From Cohnella endophytica (lineage in GTDB: Bacteria; Bacillota; Bacilli; Paenibacillales; Paenibacillaceae): DNA of 64,000 nt. Below, in pieces: positions 26,178-34,427 of this stretch. Under the pieces are notes generated by a model. It saw only the letters and a program-made list of their open reading frames with translations, made no database searches and was not told the DNA's origin. The position numbers and the translations under genes were made by a program. Positions within the stretch are counted from its first letter, which is position 1, and every line of letters starts with the position of its first letter. The stretch is taken from assembly GCF_003628305.1 (NCBI RefSeq), contig NZ_RBZM01000004.1:186001-250000 (forward strand). The letters run 5' to 3'.

Positions 26178-26687
26178 TTATGACGGGTTGGCGGGTTTAT
26201 GACCGTCTCTTGCGACGTGATCGAACCTATCGCCGGCCAAGTCGATATCGAATGCCTGGCCGAAGCCCGCGACGTATCGGCCTTCGCGCGCGGTGAGCTC
26301 GAACAGCGAGAAATCAAGGCCGCGGAGCATGCCGATCATGCCTTTGCCGAACGAAAGCTCGAATTGTTCGAATACTTCCTCGTACCCTTCGTTGCCTACG
26401 TTAACAGCCGTGCAGACGAAGCGCGCGCGCTGGCGGGCGAACAGATTGGCGGACTGGGACTCGTCCTCGATGAGCATCGCATCGACGGTAGGATGGTTCT
26501 CGATGTGCCGGAAATGATGGGCTATGCGGCTTATGTACACGTACAATTTGCCATCGCGCTTCACGAATGGCGCGTAGGAGATGAACGGTTGCCCGTCTCC
26601 GTCCACGGTGCTTAACATAATCGTTTTCAGGCTTGCTGCGAACGTTAAGTATTGCAGCTTGATCTTTTCCTTATCCAATTGCTTCAT
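26178..26687 (-). CDS. HugZ-like pyridoxamine phosphate oxidase-fold protein
   Basis: 169 residues of the split-barrel flavin/heme-binding fold. The core is TIMLSTVDGDGQPFISYAPFV and LYVYISRIAHHFRHIENHP, ending with GRYVAGFGQAFDID. That ending is characteristic of HugZ/HutZ heme-utilisation proteins, which degrade heme to release iron. Iron-linked control is supported by a consensus Fur box about 90 bp upstream. It is the first gene of a minus-strand unit with the DinB gene. Family HugZ proteins are often longer, so the exact role stays open. Confidence 0.85.
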   Translation of the reverse strand: MKQLDKEKIKLQYLTFAASLKTIMLSTVDGDGQPFISYAPFVKRDGKLYVYISRIAHHFRHIENHPTVDAMLIEDESQSANLFARQRARFVCTAVNVGNEGYEEVFEQFELSFGKGMIGMLRGLDFSLFELTAREGRYVAGFGQAFDIDLAGDRFDHVARDGHKPANPS

Positions 26688-26773
26688 TAGGGATCCCTCG
26701 ACTTTTCTTTAGAATTTGAATTCGGGGGGAAGTGCTGCCCGGAGTGTTTTCAACGGTGTAATCCCCTAATTAT

Positions 26774-26788
26774 TGATAATGATTATCA
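26774..26788 (-). promoter_or_regulatory. Consensus Fur box upstream of the HugZ-like gene
   Basis: TGATAATGATTATCA is a perfect 7-1-7 inverted repeat identical to the Bacillus Fur/PerR-type consensus. Its position upstream of a heme-iron gene favours Fur. The flanks (TTGATAAC) extend the similarity. Confidence 0.85.
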
Positions 26789-26810
26789 TTGATAACAAAT
26801 CTCATTATAT

Positions 26811-26831
26811 TGATATCGATTCTCATTATCA
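26811..26831. promoter_or_regulatory. Second, degenerate Fur-like site
   Basis: On the minus strand TGATAATGAGAATCG agrees with the 7-1-7 consensus in all but a few positions. An overlapping TGAGAATCGATATCA gives a second register. It lies between the divergent HugZ-like and MFS genes and could extend iron control to either. Confidence 0.5.
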
Positions 26832-26915
26832 ATATATTTCTTTAGAAAATAAGCAAGAAAAATAAAATGATAGGATTGGACTTTACTCGCTCGTTTAATG
26901 ATTGCTAATTTTATC

Positions 26916-26937
26916 CAGTGAGGTTACAATCTCACTG
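26916..26937 (+). promoter_or_regulatory. Inverted repeat upstream of the MFS exporter
   Basis: CAGTGAG and CTCACTG are a perfect 7-bp inverted repeat with an 8-bp spacer, 31 bp upstream of the exporter start. It is a plausible operator for a repressor encoded elsewhere. Confidence 0.5.
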
Positions 26938-26968
26938 AATAAATCGTATTCGAGGGAGGCTTTATCGC

Positions 26969-28453
26969 ATGTCCACATCGGCAGTCGATTCGGAATTCAA
27001 ACCGGCTTCGTCGTTAAGAGAACTTATCGCACCATTAATTGCCATCATCGTAGGCATATTCATGGTTATTCTGGACACGACCGCGGTCAACGTCGCATTA
27101 CCCGTACTCGGGAAAGATTTTCACCGCTCTTTGTCGGTCGTTCAATGGACGATTACGGGTTATGCTCTTGCGCAGGCGGCGGTAATTCCGCTCGCGGGCT
27201 GGATGTCCGACCGATTCGGAGCGAAACGGGTTTTTATCTTGTCGCTCGTCCTGTTCACGTTTGGCTCTATCCTGTGCGCGTTCGCGACGACGGCGGAACA
27301 GCTTATCGCGTTCCGGGTCGTTCAAGGATTAGGCGGCGGCATGGTCGTTCCGATCGCTTTCGCCATAACCTATCGGCTTAGTCCTCCCGAGAAGGCGGGA
27401 AGCATCATGGGCTTGATGGGCATACCTATCTTGCTTGCTCCCGCGCTTGGCCCGATCATCTCCGGATATTTGGTAGACTACGTAAGCTGGGAATGGATTT
27501 TTCTAATCAACGTTCCTATCGGCATCATCGGATTTATATTGTGCGTATTGAAGCTTCCTCGATTTCCGAGAAAAACATCAGCCGCGCTCGATTTCTGGGG
27601 AATCATTCTTGGACCGCTTGCGTTCGCGGGATTATCCTACGGCATCAGCGAAGGCGGAAATAGCTGGACTTCGACCAAGACGCTGATCGGTCTGATTGGA
27701 GGAGCGGTCGCGTTATTGCTGTTCGTGGCCGTGGAATTGACTCGGAAAAAGGAACCTTTGCTTGAGCTTAGGGTATTCAAGTCATCCCTCTTCGCGCGCG
27801 GCATCGTCGTTCAGTGGGTTCTTCAATTCGTTATGTTCGGAATTATTTTCATGATTCCTTATTTCATGCAACGTTTAATGGGAATGAGTGCGTTCCACGC
27901 GGGCATATGGACATTGCCTCAGGCGCTCGCTGCCGGGTTGTTCATGCCGATCGGAGGCCGTCTATACGATAAAATCGGCGCGCGCCCCCTCGTCATCACG
28001 GGGCTTACGATCGTGACCGTCGGAGCTTTCCTAATCTCTCGGATCGATGCAACGGACAGCGCATGGGCGTTTCTGTTTCCTCGCGTGTTGCTCGGCATGG
28101 GAATGGGAATGTCCTTCTTACCGTTGAATACTTACTTGATTCAATCCGCTCCGAGTAACTTGGTGAGCAGAGTTACTTCGTTGACGAGCGCGGCCCAACA
28201 AGTCGTTACTTCTTTCGCGATCGCCGGGTTGACGACGATTATCGCGAACAGGACTTTGACCCATGTTACGGAAGGCTTAAAACCCGAACCGGACGCGATG
28301 GCGCATGCGTTTCAAGATACTTACCGAATTCTTGCGGTTATCGCGGTCGTCGGACTTGCGCTGGGTTTGACGCTCCGCAAGCTGAAAAAGATAGGCGGGG
28401 ATGCAGGCCAGCATGAAGTTCAAGCTAAAGGCGAAGGAGCCATGCTCGGATAA
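26969..28453 (+). CDS. MFS multidrug exporter, DHA2 (EmrB/QacA) type
   Basis: 494 residues with about fourteen transmembrane segments. Motif A is GWMSDRFGAKRVF after helix 2. The antiporter motif C (GIPILLAPALGPIISGYLVD) lies in helix 5. VILDTTAVNVALP in helix 1 is typical of the DHA2 family. GAGGGAGG precedes the ATG. It should export drugs or metabolites in exchange for protons. It is divergent from the Fur-box gene pair, shares that region with it, and has its own inverted repeat. A siderophore-export role would fit the iron context but is only inference. Confidence 0.93.
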   Translation: MSTSAVDSEFKPASSLRELIAPLIAIIVGIFMVILDTTAVNVALPVLGKDFHRSLSVVQWTITGYALAQAAVIPLAGWMSDRFGAKRVFILSLVLFTFGSILCAFATTAEQLIAFRVVQGLGGGMVVPIAFAITYRLSPPEKAGSIMGLMGIPILLAPALGPIISGYLVDYVSWEWIFLINVPIGIIGFILCVLKLPRFPRKTSAALDFWGIILGPLAFAGLSYGISEGGNSWTSTKTLIGLIGGAVALLLFVAVELTRKKEPLLELRVFKSSLFARGIVVQWVLQFVMFGIIFMIPYFMQRLMGMSAFHAGIWTLPQALAAGLFMPIGGRLYDKIGARPLVITGLTIVTVGAFLISRIDATDSAWAFLFPRVLLGMGMGMSFLPLNTYLIQSAPSNLVSRVTSLTSAAQQVVTSFAIAGLTTIIANRTLTHVTEGLKPEPDAMAHAFQDTYRILAVIAVVGLALGLTLRKLKKIGGDAGQHEVQAKGEGAMLG

Positions 28454-28473
28454 GCGCGAAGTAAAATAAGTTT

Positions 28474-28503
28474 AACCGCACCGGAACCCGGCGCGGTTTT
28501 TCT
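28474..28503 (+). terminator. Terminator after the MFS exporter
   Basis: AACCGC and GCGGTT enclose a second CCGG/CCGG pairing, followed by TTTTTC. Confidence 0.9.
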
Positions 28504-28524
28504 TTGTGCGTTATTGTACTCTAT

Positions 28525-28542
28525 TAAACATTATAATGTTTA
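28525..28542. promoter_or_regulatory. Operator 1 of the metallohydrolase operon
   Basis: TAAACATTATAATGTTTA is an 18-bp perfect palindrome directly upstream of a TTGACG -35. Its core AACATTATAATGTT resembles the second palindrome's core AACGTTATAACGTT at 12 of 14 positions. The centres are 45 bp apart. Confidence 0.72.
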
Positions 28543-28571
28543 TTGACGGGTAACGATTTTGGATGTACCTT
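28543..28571 (+). promoter_or_regulatory. Promoter of the metallohydrolase operon
   Basis: TTGACG at 28543 and TACCTT at 28566 are 17 bp apart. The promoter is flanked on both sides by related palindromes, so a bound repressor would block it. Confidence 0.6.
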
Positions 28572-28590
28572 AACGTTATAACGTTATAAC
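28572..28590. promoter_or_regulatory. Operator 2 of the metallohydrolase operon
   Basis: AACGTTATAACGTT is a 14-bp palindrome, and GTTATAAC occurs twice in tandem at 28575 and 28583. It covers the likely transcription start. GTTATAAC is close to the GT-n-TA-n-AC type recognised by HutC-group GntR proteins, though its centre is AT. The operon's last gene encodes such a regulator. Confidence 0.7.
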
Positions 28591-28643
28591 TTAATGTAGC
28601 ATGCCTATTAAACCAAGTGATAAGGACCGAAGGTGAGTATACG

Positions 28644-29768
28644 ATGTCAGAACGGTTAGTTTTTCGTGAAGCTACGCTTACTAGCGGCGAGATGATCGAC
28701 ATCGCAATTGAAGACGGGGTTATCGTCGAAGTGACGGCGGCGGGTCAAGCCGCAGGCGACCGTACGATGGACTGTTCCGGATTGTACGTATCCAGCGGAT
28801 GGATCGATCTTCATGTCCACGCGTTTCCCGATTTCGATCCTTACGGGGATGACATCGACGAGATCGGCGTGAAGCAAGGCGTCGCCACGATCGTCGACGC
28901 CGGCAGTTGCGGCGCGGACCGTATCGGCGACCTGGCGGCTAGACGCGAGAAGGCGACGACGACCGTCTTCGCGTTATTGAACGTCTCCAAGATCGGTTTG
29001 CTTCGAGTCGACGAGTTATCCGACTTAACCTGGCTCGATAGGGAATATGCTTTGCGGGCCGTTCAAGGCAATCCGGATTTTATCGTGGGGTGGAAGGCAA
29101 GAATGAGCGGAAGCGTCGTGCTGGATAACGGCATCGAACCTTTGCGAATCGCGAAGAAGTTGTCCGAAGCAACCGACTTGCCGTTAATGGTACATATCGG
29201 CTCCGCACCGCCGCGTATCGAGGATATCCTCCCCTTGTTGGATAAGGAAGATGTCGTGACGCACTATTTGAACGGGAAGAGCAATCATCTATTCGACGCT
29301 AACGGTTGTCCGATACCTGAATTAACGTCAGCGATCGAAAGAGGCGTTCTGCTGGATGTCGGACACGGAACCGCAAGCTTCTCCTTTAAAGTGGCGGAGG
29401 CGGCGAAACGAAGCGGCGTCCGGTTCGATACGATCAGCTCGGATATTTATCGCGGGAACCGGTTATATGGTCCCGTGCGCAGCTTAGCCCACGTCATGTC
29501 GAAATTTCTGCTCCTGGGCTACCCGTTAAGCGAAGTGATCGACGCGGTGACGGTACGAGCGGCCGAATGGCTGAAGAAGCCGGAGCTCGGACGAATTCAA
29601 GTCGGCGACAAGGCGAATCTGACCTTATTCGCGTTAAACGACCAAAGCATGACGTTCGTCGATTCCGAAGGCGACAAACGAATCGGCAATCATCAAATCG
29701 AAGCAAAAGGGGTTTATGTCAATGGGCGGTTCGTTAAATGCGAAATACGGTTTGAAACGCGTCATTAA
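28644..29768 (+). CDS. Amidohydrolase/deacetylase family metallohydrolase
   Basis: About 374 residues of the amidohydrolase superfamily, close to the EF_0837/AHA_3915 group. A TIM barrel with small beta domain carries the metal ligands: HVH in WIDLHVHAFPD, the Lys of VGWKARMSG (likely carboxylated), the His of LMVHIGSAPPR, the His of DVGHGTASF and the Asp of ISSDIYRGN. The ATG at 28644 follows AAGGTGA; a GTG at 28617 is in frame without a ribosome site. It probably removes an N-acyl group or opens a ring to supply the amino acid sugar to the lyase encoded next, whose start overlaps by 53 bp. That role is inferred from the neighbourhood. Confidence 0.86.
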   Translation: MSERLVFREATLTSGEMIDIAIEDGVIVEVTAAGQAAGDRTMDCSGLYVSSGWIDLHVHAFPDFDPYGDDIDEIGVKQGVATIVDAGSCGADRIGDLAARREKATTTVFALLNVSKIGLLRVDELSDLTWLDREYALRAVQGNPDFIVGWKARMSGSVVLDNGIEPLRIAKKLSEATDLPLMVHIGSAPPRIEDILPLLDKEDVVTHYLNGKSNHLFDANGCPIPELTSAIERGVLLDVGHGTASFSFKVAEAAKRSGVRFDTISSDIYRGNRLYGPVRSLAHVMSKFLLLGYPLSEVIDAVTVRAAEWLKKPELGRIQVGDKANLTLFALNDQSMTFVDSEGDKRIGNHQIEAKGVYVNGRFVKCEIRFETRH

Positions 29769-30825
29769 CGCCAGCGGACGAATGAGCATTCTCGGGGTTT
29801 CCGCGCCTACCGACACGGTCATGGAAGCGATGAAGCAAGGCGGACAAAGCTACGTGGAAATCGCCGATCTCGTCGATAAGGCGGGGGATCATATCGCGGG
29901 AATACTGGGCTCGGAGGCCGCGGTCGTCGTCAATTCCGCGTCGAGCGGTATCGCGCTGTCCGTCGCGGGCATCGTGACGCAGGGGAACCTTCGTCTAAGC
30001 GAGCGTCTGCATCAGGAGCCGATCTTGAAGAACGAAATCCTTATTCTGAAAGGACATAACGTCCAATACGGAGCTCCGATCGAAACGATGGTGTTCTTGG
30101 GCGGCGGCAAACTCGTCGAAGTCGGCTATGCGAACGAAGGAAAGGCCGTGCACATCGAGGACGCGATCGGTGACCGCACGGCCGCGATTCTGTACGTTAA
30201 GTCGCACCATGCGGTGCAAAAAAACATGATTTCCGTCGAAGAAACTTGGGAGGTCGCCCGTCGCAATAACGTGCCCCTCATCGTGGATGCCGCGGCGGAA
30301 GAAGATATCCGGAAATACGTTAAGTTCTCGGATCTCGCGATTTACAGCGGATCCAAAGCGATCGAAGGTCCGACGTCGGGCATCGTCGGAGGTAAACGCG
30401 CATACGTCGAGATGGTCAAAGTCCAATTACGCGGCATCGGCCGCAGCATGAAAGTCGGCAAAGAAACGACGTTCGGGCTCCTTCGCGCGCTCGACGAATA
30501 TCTCGATAAACCGGATAACAGCGAGCGAGAGATGTCGTCCTTGCAAAAACTCATGCCGCTGAACGAACAACCGGGCGTCCAGGTAACGATTGTGCAAGAC
30601 GAAGCGGGACGGGCGATCTATCGCGCGCGAATTCACATCGATCCCGATCAATCGGGAACGAGCGCCAAAGAGGTCGCGGTTGATCTGCAAAACGGCGACA
30701 TCGCCATATATACGCGCGATTACGGCGTGAAGCAAGGCTATTTCGATATCGATCCTCGTCCGTTGCAAGGAGATGATATCGAAGTTATCGCGGCAAGAAT
30801 TCGCAAGCTTACGGGAGGCAATTAA
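29716..30825 (+). CDS. PLP-dependent ammonia lyase, DgaE family
   Basis: 369 residues, SelA-like fold-type I PLP enzyme. The likely Schiff-base Lys is in YSGSKAIEGPTSG, the cofactor Asp in VPLIVDAAAEED. The N-terminal RVINASGRMSILGVSAP is the family signature. Salmonella DgaE removes ammonia from D-glucosaminate-6-phosphate to give 2-keto-3-deoxygluconate-6-phosphate (KDGP). The ATG at 29716 lies inside the preceding gene; an ATG two codons later is equally possible. Its partners here are a DgaF-type aldolase and a sugar kinase, not a PTS, so the true substrate may be an unphosphorylated amino sugar acid. Confidence 0.86.
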   Translation: MSMGGSLNAKYGLKRVINASGRMSILGVSAPTDTVMEAMKQGGQSYVEIADLVDKAGDHIAGILGSEAAVVVNSASSGIALSVAGIVTQGNLRLSERLHQEPILKNEILILKGHNVQYGAPIETMVFLGGGKLVEVGYANEGKAVHIEDAIGDRTAAILYVKSHHAVQKNMISVEETWEVARRNNVPLIVDAAAEEDIRKYVKFSDLAIYSGSKAIEGPTSGIVGGKRAYVEMVKVQLRGIGRSMKVGKETTFGLLRALDEYLDKPDNSEREMSSLQKLMPLNEQPGVQVTIVQDEAGRAIYRARIHIDPDQSGTSAKEVAVDLQNGDIAIYTRDYGVKQGYFDIDPRPLQGDDIEVIAARIRKLTGGN

Positions 30826-30826
30826 C

Positions 30827-31582
30827 ATGTCCGACATGAACAAACGATTGTATAAAGGCCGGGTCGCGTTGAACGTTCTGGCGAATGGCGTGGATAACGC
30901 GAAAGAAGTATTCGACGCGGCAGAAGGTTACGTGCTCGTCGGCGTCCTCTCCAAAGATTATCCGACAGTCGAAGCGGCCGTCGCAGCGATGAAGCGATAC
31001 GGCGAAGCCATCGACGATGCCGTTTCAATCGGTCTCGGCGCCGGCGATAACCGGCAGGCGGCCATCGTCGCTCAGATCGCGAAGCATTACCCTGGCACGC
31101 ATATTAATCAAGTGTTCCCGGTCGTAGGCGCCACGCGGGCGAATTTGGGAGACCGGGGCGGCTGGATCAACAGCCTCGTATCCCCGACGGGGCAAGCCGG
31201 CTATGTGAACGTTTCGACCGGCCCGGTCAGCGCGGCGCATCCGGAGCAAGCGATCGTCCCCGTGAAAACGGCGATCGCGCTCGTACGCGATATGGGAGGA
31301 AACGCTTTGAAATACTTTCCGATGAACGGCCTAAACCGCGAGGACGAGCTTCGCGCGGTAGCGAAGGCTTGCGGAGAAGAAGGCTTCGCGCTTGAACCGA
31401 CGGGCGGTATCGACATGGACAATTTCGAGCCGATTCTGCGCATCGCGCTCGAAGCGGGCGTTCCGCATATCATTCCTCACGTCTACTCTTCGATTATCGA
31501 CAAAGAGACAGGAAGGACGAACGTTCAAGACGTGCGCGTCCTGCTCGAGACGATGAAAAGGCTGGTTGACCACCATGGTTAG
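30827..31582 (+). CDS. KDGP aldolase, DgaF family
   Basis: About 251 residues. Sequence features typical of the family are MNKRLYKGRVALNVLA, the central GLGAGDN and THINQVFPVVGATR, and the C-terminal LEPTGGIDMDNFEPIL. DgaF cleaves 2-keto-3-deoxygluconate-6-phosphate to pyruvate and glyceraldehyde-3-phosphate. GGGAGG lies eight bases before the ATG at 30827, two bases after the lyase stop. Its 3' end overlaps the kinase gene by 8 bp. The tight packing shows one pathway, with this enzyme as the last step into glycolysis. Confidence 0.87.
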   Translation: MSDMNKRLYKGRVALNVLANGVDNAKEVFDAAEGYVLVGVLSKDYPTVEAAVAAMKRYGEAIDDAVSIGLGAGDNRQAAIVAQIAKHYPGTHINQVFPVVGATRANLGDRGGWINSLVSPTGQAGYVNVSTGPVSAAHPEQAIVPVKTAIALVRDMGGNALKYFPMNGLNREDELRAVAKACGEEGFALEPTGGIDMDNFEPILRIALEAGVPHIIPHVYSSIIDKETGRTNVQDVRVLLETMKRLVDHHG

Positions 31583-32597
31583 CCGCCTTCGCGTTGCCGC
31601 TTTCGGAGAAGTCATGATGCGCCTGCAAGTGCCGGGGTACGAGTTGCTTTCCCAGGCTAGCAGCTTAAACTATTCGTTTTCCGGCACGGGAGTGAACGTA
31701 GCTTCGGCGCTTGCATGCTTCGGACATGAAGGCTTTCTCGTAACGAGATTACCGGACAACGCGGTCGGGGACGCGGCGAATGCCGCATTGCGCAAGCTTG
31801 GACTCTCGACCGAATTCGTCGGCCGGGGCGGCAGTTACATGGGCATGTACTTCCTAGAGAACGGCTTCGGCGCGAGGCCTGCTAGGGTCACGTATTCCAA
31901 CCGGCAGGAGAGCAGCTTCAATACGGCTCCGACCGGCTCATTCGACTATATGCACATTGCTCAGGGAATCGATATCGCGCATTTCTGCGGAATTACGCTG
32001 GCGATGAACTATGCGGTCAGGCGGCATATGTTTGCTCTTGCAGAGGCTGTCAAAGGTAACGGAGGAACGGTCGTCTTCGATTGCAATTACAGACCGGGTC
32101 ATTGGGGGGAAGACGGTTATGCTAAAGCGAAGCCGTTCTACGAGAAAATGATGAGGCTTGCGGACATCGTCATGATGAACGAGAAGGACGCGATGCTCAT
32201 TCTCGGCCTGCCGACGGACAAGGTCGACCGCCAAGAGCAATTGCTCGACCTCATTCCTCAGGTCGCCCGGCAATACGGAATTTCCGCGATCGCCGGAACG
32301 CAGCGCACGATCAATGGAGACAATACGCACTCCTTGCTGGGTTATCTATTCAAAAATCAAACCTTCGCGTTCTCCGAACGTCTTACGTTTGCCGTCTACG
32401 ACAGGATCGGAGCGGGCGACGCCTTTGCCAGCGGAATCATCCATGGGGAACTTTCTTCCTTCGATCCGGAACTTACGGTTCGTTTCGCTGCCGCGGCCGC
32501 CATGCTTGCGCACACGATAACAGGGGACACGCCGATGTCTAGCGAAAGCGAGATTCTGCGAGCAATGTCGAAGGCGAACGGAGACGTGATCAGGTAA
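31575..32597 (+). CDS. PfkB family sugar kinase, probably 2-keto-3-deoxygluconate kinase
   Basis: About 340 residues of the ribokinase fold. The N-terminal AAFGEVMMRL with SFSGTGVNVASALA binds sugar. The C-terminal DRIGAGDAFASG contains the catalytic Asp and anion hole. It resembles KdgK. The ATG at 31575 lies inside the aldolase gene. Placed between a KDGP aldolase and the regulator, it most simply phosphorylates 2-keto-3-deoxygluconate released by the lyase. It would then replace the PTS of the enterobacterial dga system. The regulator's ATG overlaps its stop (TAATG). Confidence 0.85.
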   Translation: MVSRLRVAAFGEVMMRLQVPGYELLSQASSLNYSFSGTGVNVASALACFGHEGFLVTRLPDNAVGDAANAALRKLGLSTEFVGRGGSYMGMYFLENGFGARPARVTYSNRQESSFNTAPTGSFDYMHIAQGIDIAHFCGITLAMNYAVRRHMFALAEAVKGNGGTVVFDCNYRPGHWGEDGYAKAKPFYEKMMRLADIVMMNEKDAMLILGLPTDKVDRQEQLLDLIPQVARQYGISAIAGTQRTINGDNTHSLLGYLFKNQTFAFSERLTFAVYDRIGAGDAFASGIIHGELSSFDPELTVRFAAAAAMLAHTITGDTPMSSESEILRAMSKANGDVIR

Positions 32598-33313
32598 TGA
32601 AGTTATCCCGTAACAAGAAACCTCTATACGCACAAATAACGAACATCTTGAAGGATCGTATCCTTCATGGCGTATATTCGGTCGGAACGAACATTCCCTC
32701 GGAGCCGCTACTTGAACAGGAATTCCAGGTCAGCAAAATCACGGTGCGAAACGCGATCAAGGTTCTGGCGCAGGAAGGGTACGTAGAGACGGGCAGCGGC
32801 AAAGGGACGAAGGTCATCCGGAACACTTCCTCGTCCAAGCTATCCAAGTTAAAGCGTTTTACGGAGGTGTTGGTCGAAGAAGGTTACCGGATCGGCAAAC
32901 AGCTTCTTCATGCCGAGGTCGTCTCGAATGAAGAAGAATCGATCGCGCTCCGATTGTTCGGGGAACGATGTTTGCGAATCGAAAGGCTGTATGATCTGAA
33001 CAACGAGCCCTATATCCATTTCACGCATTTCCTGACGAGCCGGGTGGCCGGCATGGAGCTGTCCGATTTGAGCGCGCAATCGCTTTACGGTCTGCTAGAG
33101 GAACAAGGGGTAACGATAGGCAAGTACCGCGATGAATTTTCCGTATCCGCGTCGGCTCCGCCTTCCATCCTCAAAGCGCTCGGAATCGGGGAAGGGACCC
33201 CATTGCTTAAGAGGTCCCGTTATGCCTACGACGAGAACGGGGAATTGGTTGAATATAGCGAAGGTTTTTATCATACCGAACGGCACCGTTATGTCGTAAA
33301 TTACGACGCGTAA
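32597..33313 (+). CDS. GntR family regulator with UTRA domain (HutC group)
   Basis: 238 residues. The N-terminal GntR winged helix covers 1-72 (PLYAQITNILKDRILHGVYS, EQEFQVSKITVRNAIKVLAQ, EGYVETGSGKGTKV). The UTRA effector domain covers 90-235 (LRIERLYDLNNEPYIHFTHF, SLYGLLEEQ, YSEGFYHTERHRYVV). It is the last gene of the operon, starting within the kinase stop codon. It most likely represses the operon at the two palindromes around 28525-28590 until an intermediate, perhaps a sugar phosphate, binds the UTRA domain. Confidence 0.92.
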   Translation: MKLSRNKKPLYAQITNILKDRILHGVYSVGTNIPSEPLLEQEFQVSKITVRNAIKVLAQEGYVETGSGKGTKVIRNTSSSKLSKLKRFTEVLVEEGYRIGKQLLHAEVVSNEEESIALRLFGERCLRIERLYDLNNEPYIHFTHFLTSRVAGMELSDLSAQSLYGLLEEQGVTIGKYRDEFSVSASAPPSILKALGIGEGTPLLKRSRYAYDENGELVEYSEGFYHTERHRYVVNYDA

Positions 33314-33396
33314 ACCGCTAACTTCGCACGGTCGGCTCGGAGGGGATATCCAAGGTTTCGTGCCAGCAATTCCCCTATTCATTCCGGTCGCCGGAG

Positions 33397-33405
33397 TGAT
33401 ATAAT
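33397..33405 (+). promoter_or_regulatory. Extended -10 promoter of the RarD-like gene
   Basis: TGATATAAT is a perfect extended -10, 42 bp before the start codon. The -35 is poor, which the extended element can offset. Confidence 0.6.
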
Positions 33406-33447
33406 TTCGTTCGTATCGTTCGGCATTCGGAAATGAGGGATTACTCC

Positions 33448-34335
33448 ATGAGAAACGGCTTGATAAACGCGATCCTCGCTTATGTAATGTGGGGATTGCT
33501 CCCTTTGTATTGGAAATTGTTCGACAACGTGCCGGCCGGAGAAATATTGTCCCACCGAATCGCTTGGTCGTTCGTTTTCGTCGCCGCTTTAGTCGCTTTC
33601 CAGAAGCGCTGGGGAGAGATGAAACAGGTGTTGACGAATAGGGCCGCGCTTTTGCCGCTGATCGTCAGCAGCTTATTGATTACGGCCAACTGGCTCATCT
33701 TTATTTGGGCCGTCAACAACGGGCACGTGATCGAGACAAGTCTCGGCTACTACTTAACTCCGCTTCTTAACGTTCTGCTCGGAGTGTTGTTCCTTCGGGA
33801 GAAACCGAACCGCGGGCAATGGCTGGCCATCGCGTTAGCGGGAGCCGGCGTGTTGCTGGTCGCCGTAGATTACGGCAGCTTTCCTTGGATCTCGATTTCC
33901 TTGGCCGCCAGTTTCGGTCTCTATGGCTTAGCGAAGAAAAAAGTAAAGCAGGAAGCTTCGATAGGTTTGCTCACCGAGACGGGGATCGTCGTTCCGTTAG
34001 CTTTGATCTACGGCGGTTATCTAGGGGCGAAGCATCTTTCCACGGCATGGACATTGCCTGCCTCGTCGCTATTGCTACTGATGCTTTCCGGAGCGGCGAC
34101 CGCGCTGCCGCTGCTATTCTTCGCCAAGGCGGCGAGAAAGATGCCGCTGTCTACGCTCGGATTCGTACAATACATTGCTCCCACGATTACGTTGATCTTA
34201 AGTCTGCTCGTCTTTAAGGAGACGATCTCCGCGGTGATGCTGATTAGCTTCTCGTTTATCTGGGTCGCCTTGATCGTGTACGCCGCCTCTACGTTTAACA
34301 GAGCTCGCGCGACGGAACCCGCGAGCGTGAGCTGA
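33448..34335 (+). CDS. EamA family transporter, RarD type
   Basis: About 295 residues with ten predicted transmembrane helices forming two EamA repeats. GLINAILAYVMWGLLPLYWKL at the start and ETSLGYYLTPLLNVLLG are hallmarks of RarD. The second repeat has PLSTLGFVQYIAPTITLIL. The ATG at 33448 follows GAGGGA; an in-frame ATG at 33433 overlaps that site. It is an inner-membrane drug/metabolite transporter of unknown substrate. It has its own promoter and ends at a bidirectional terminator, so it is a single-gene unit. Confidence 0.9.
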   Translation: MRNGLINAILAYVMWGLLPLYWKLFDNVPAGEILSHRIAWSFVFVAALVAFQKRWGEMKQVLTNRAALLPLIVSSLLITANWLIFIWAVNNGHVIETSLGYYLTPLLNVLLGVLFLREKPNRGQWLAIALAGAGVLLVAVDYGSFPWISISLAASFGLYGLAKKKVKQEASIGLLTETGIVVPLALIYGGYLGAKHLSTAWTLPASSLLLLMLSGAATALPLLFFAKAARKMPLSTLGFVQYIAPTITLILSLLVFKETISAVMLISFSFIWVALIVYAASTFNRARATEPASVS

Positions 34336-34361
34336 TCGCGGCGAATCTCATATAAACGGAA

Positions 34362-34398
34362 AATTGGTGGTACAGGAATCATCCTTGTACCACCAATT
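34362..34398. terminator. Bidirectional terminator
   Basis: AATTGGTGGTACA pairs perfectly with its complement at 34386-34398 around a 10-12 nt centre. It is flanked by A-rich sequence on the left and a CGTTTT stretch on the right. It serves the RarD-like gene and the convergent reductase. Confidence 0.88.
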
Positions 34399-34427
34399 CT
34401 CGTTTTAAATGTGATTTTGCTATTTCT

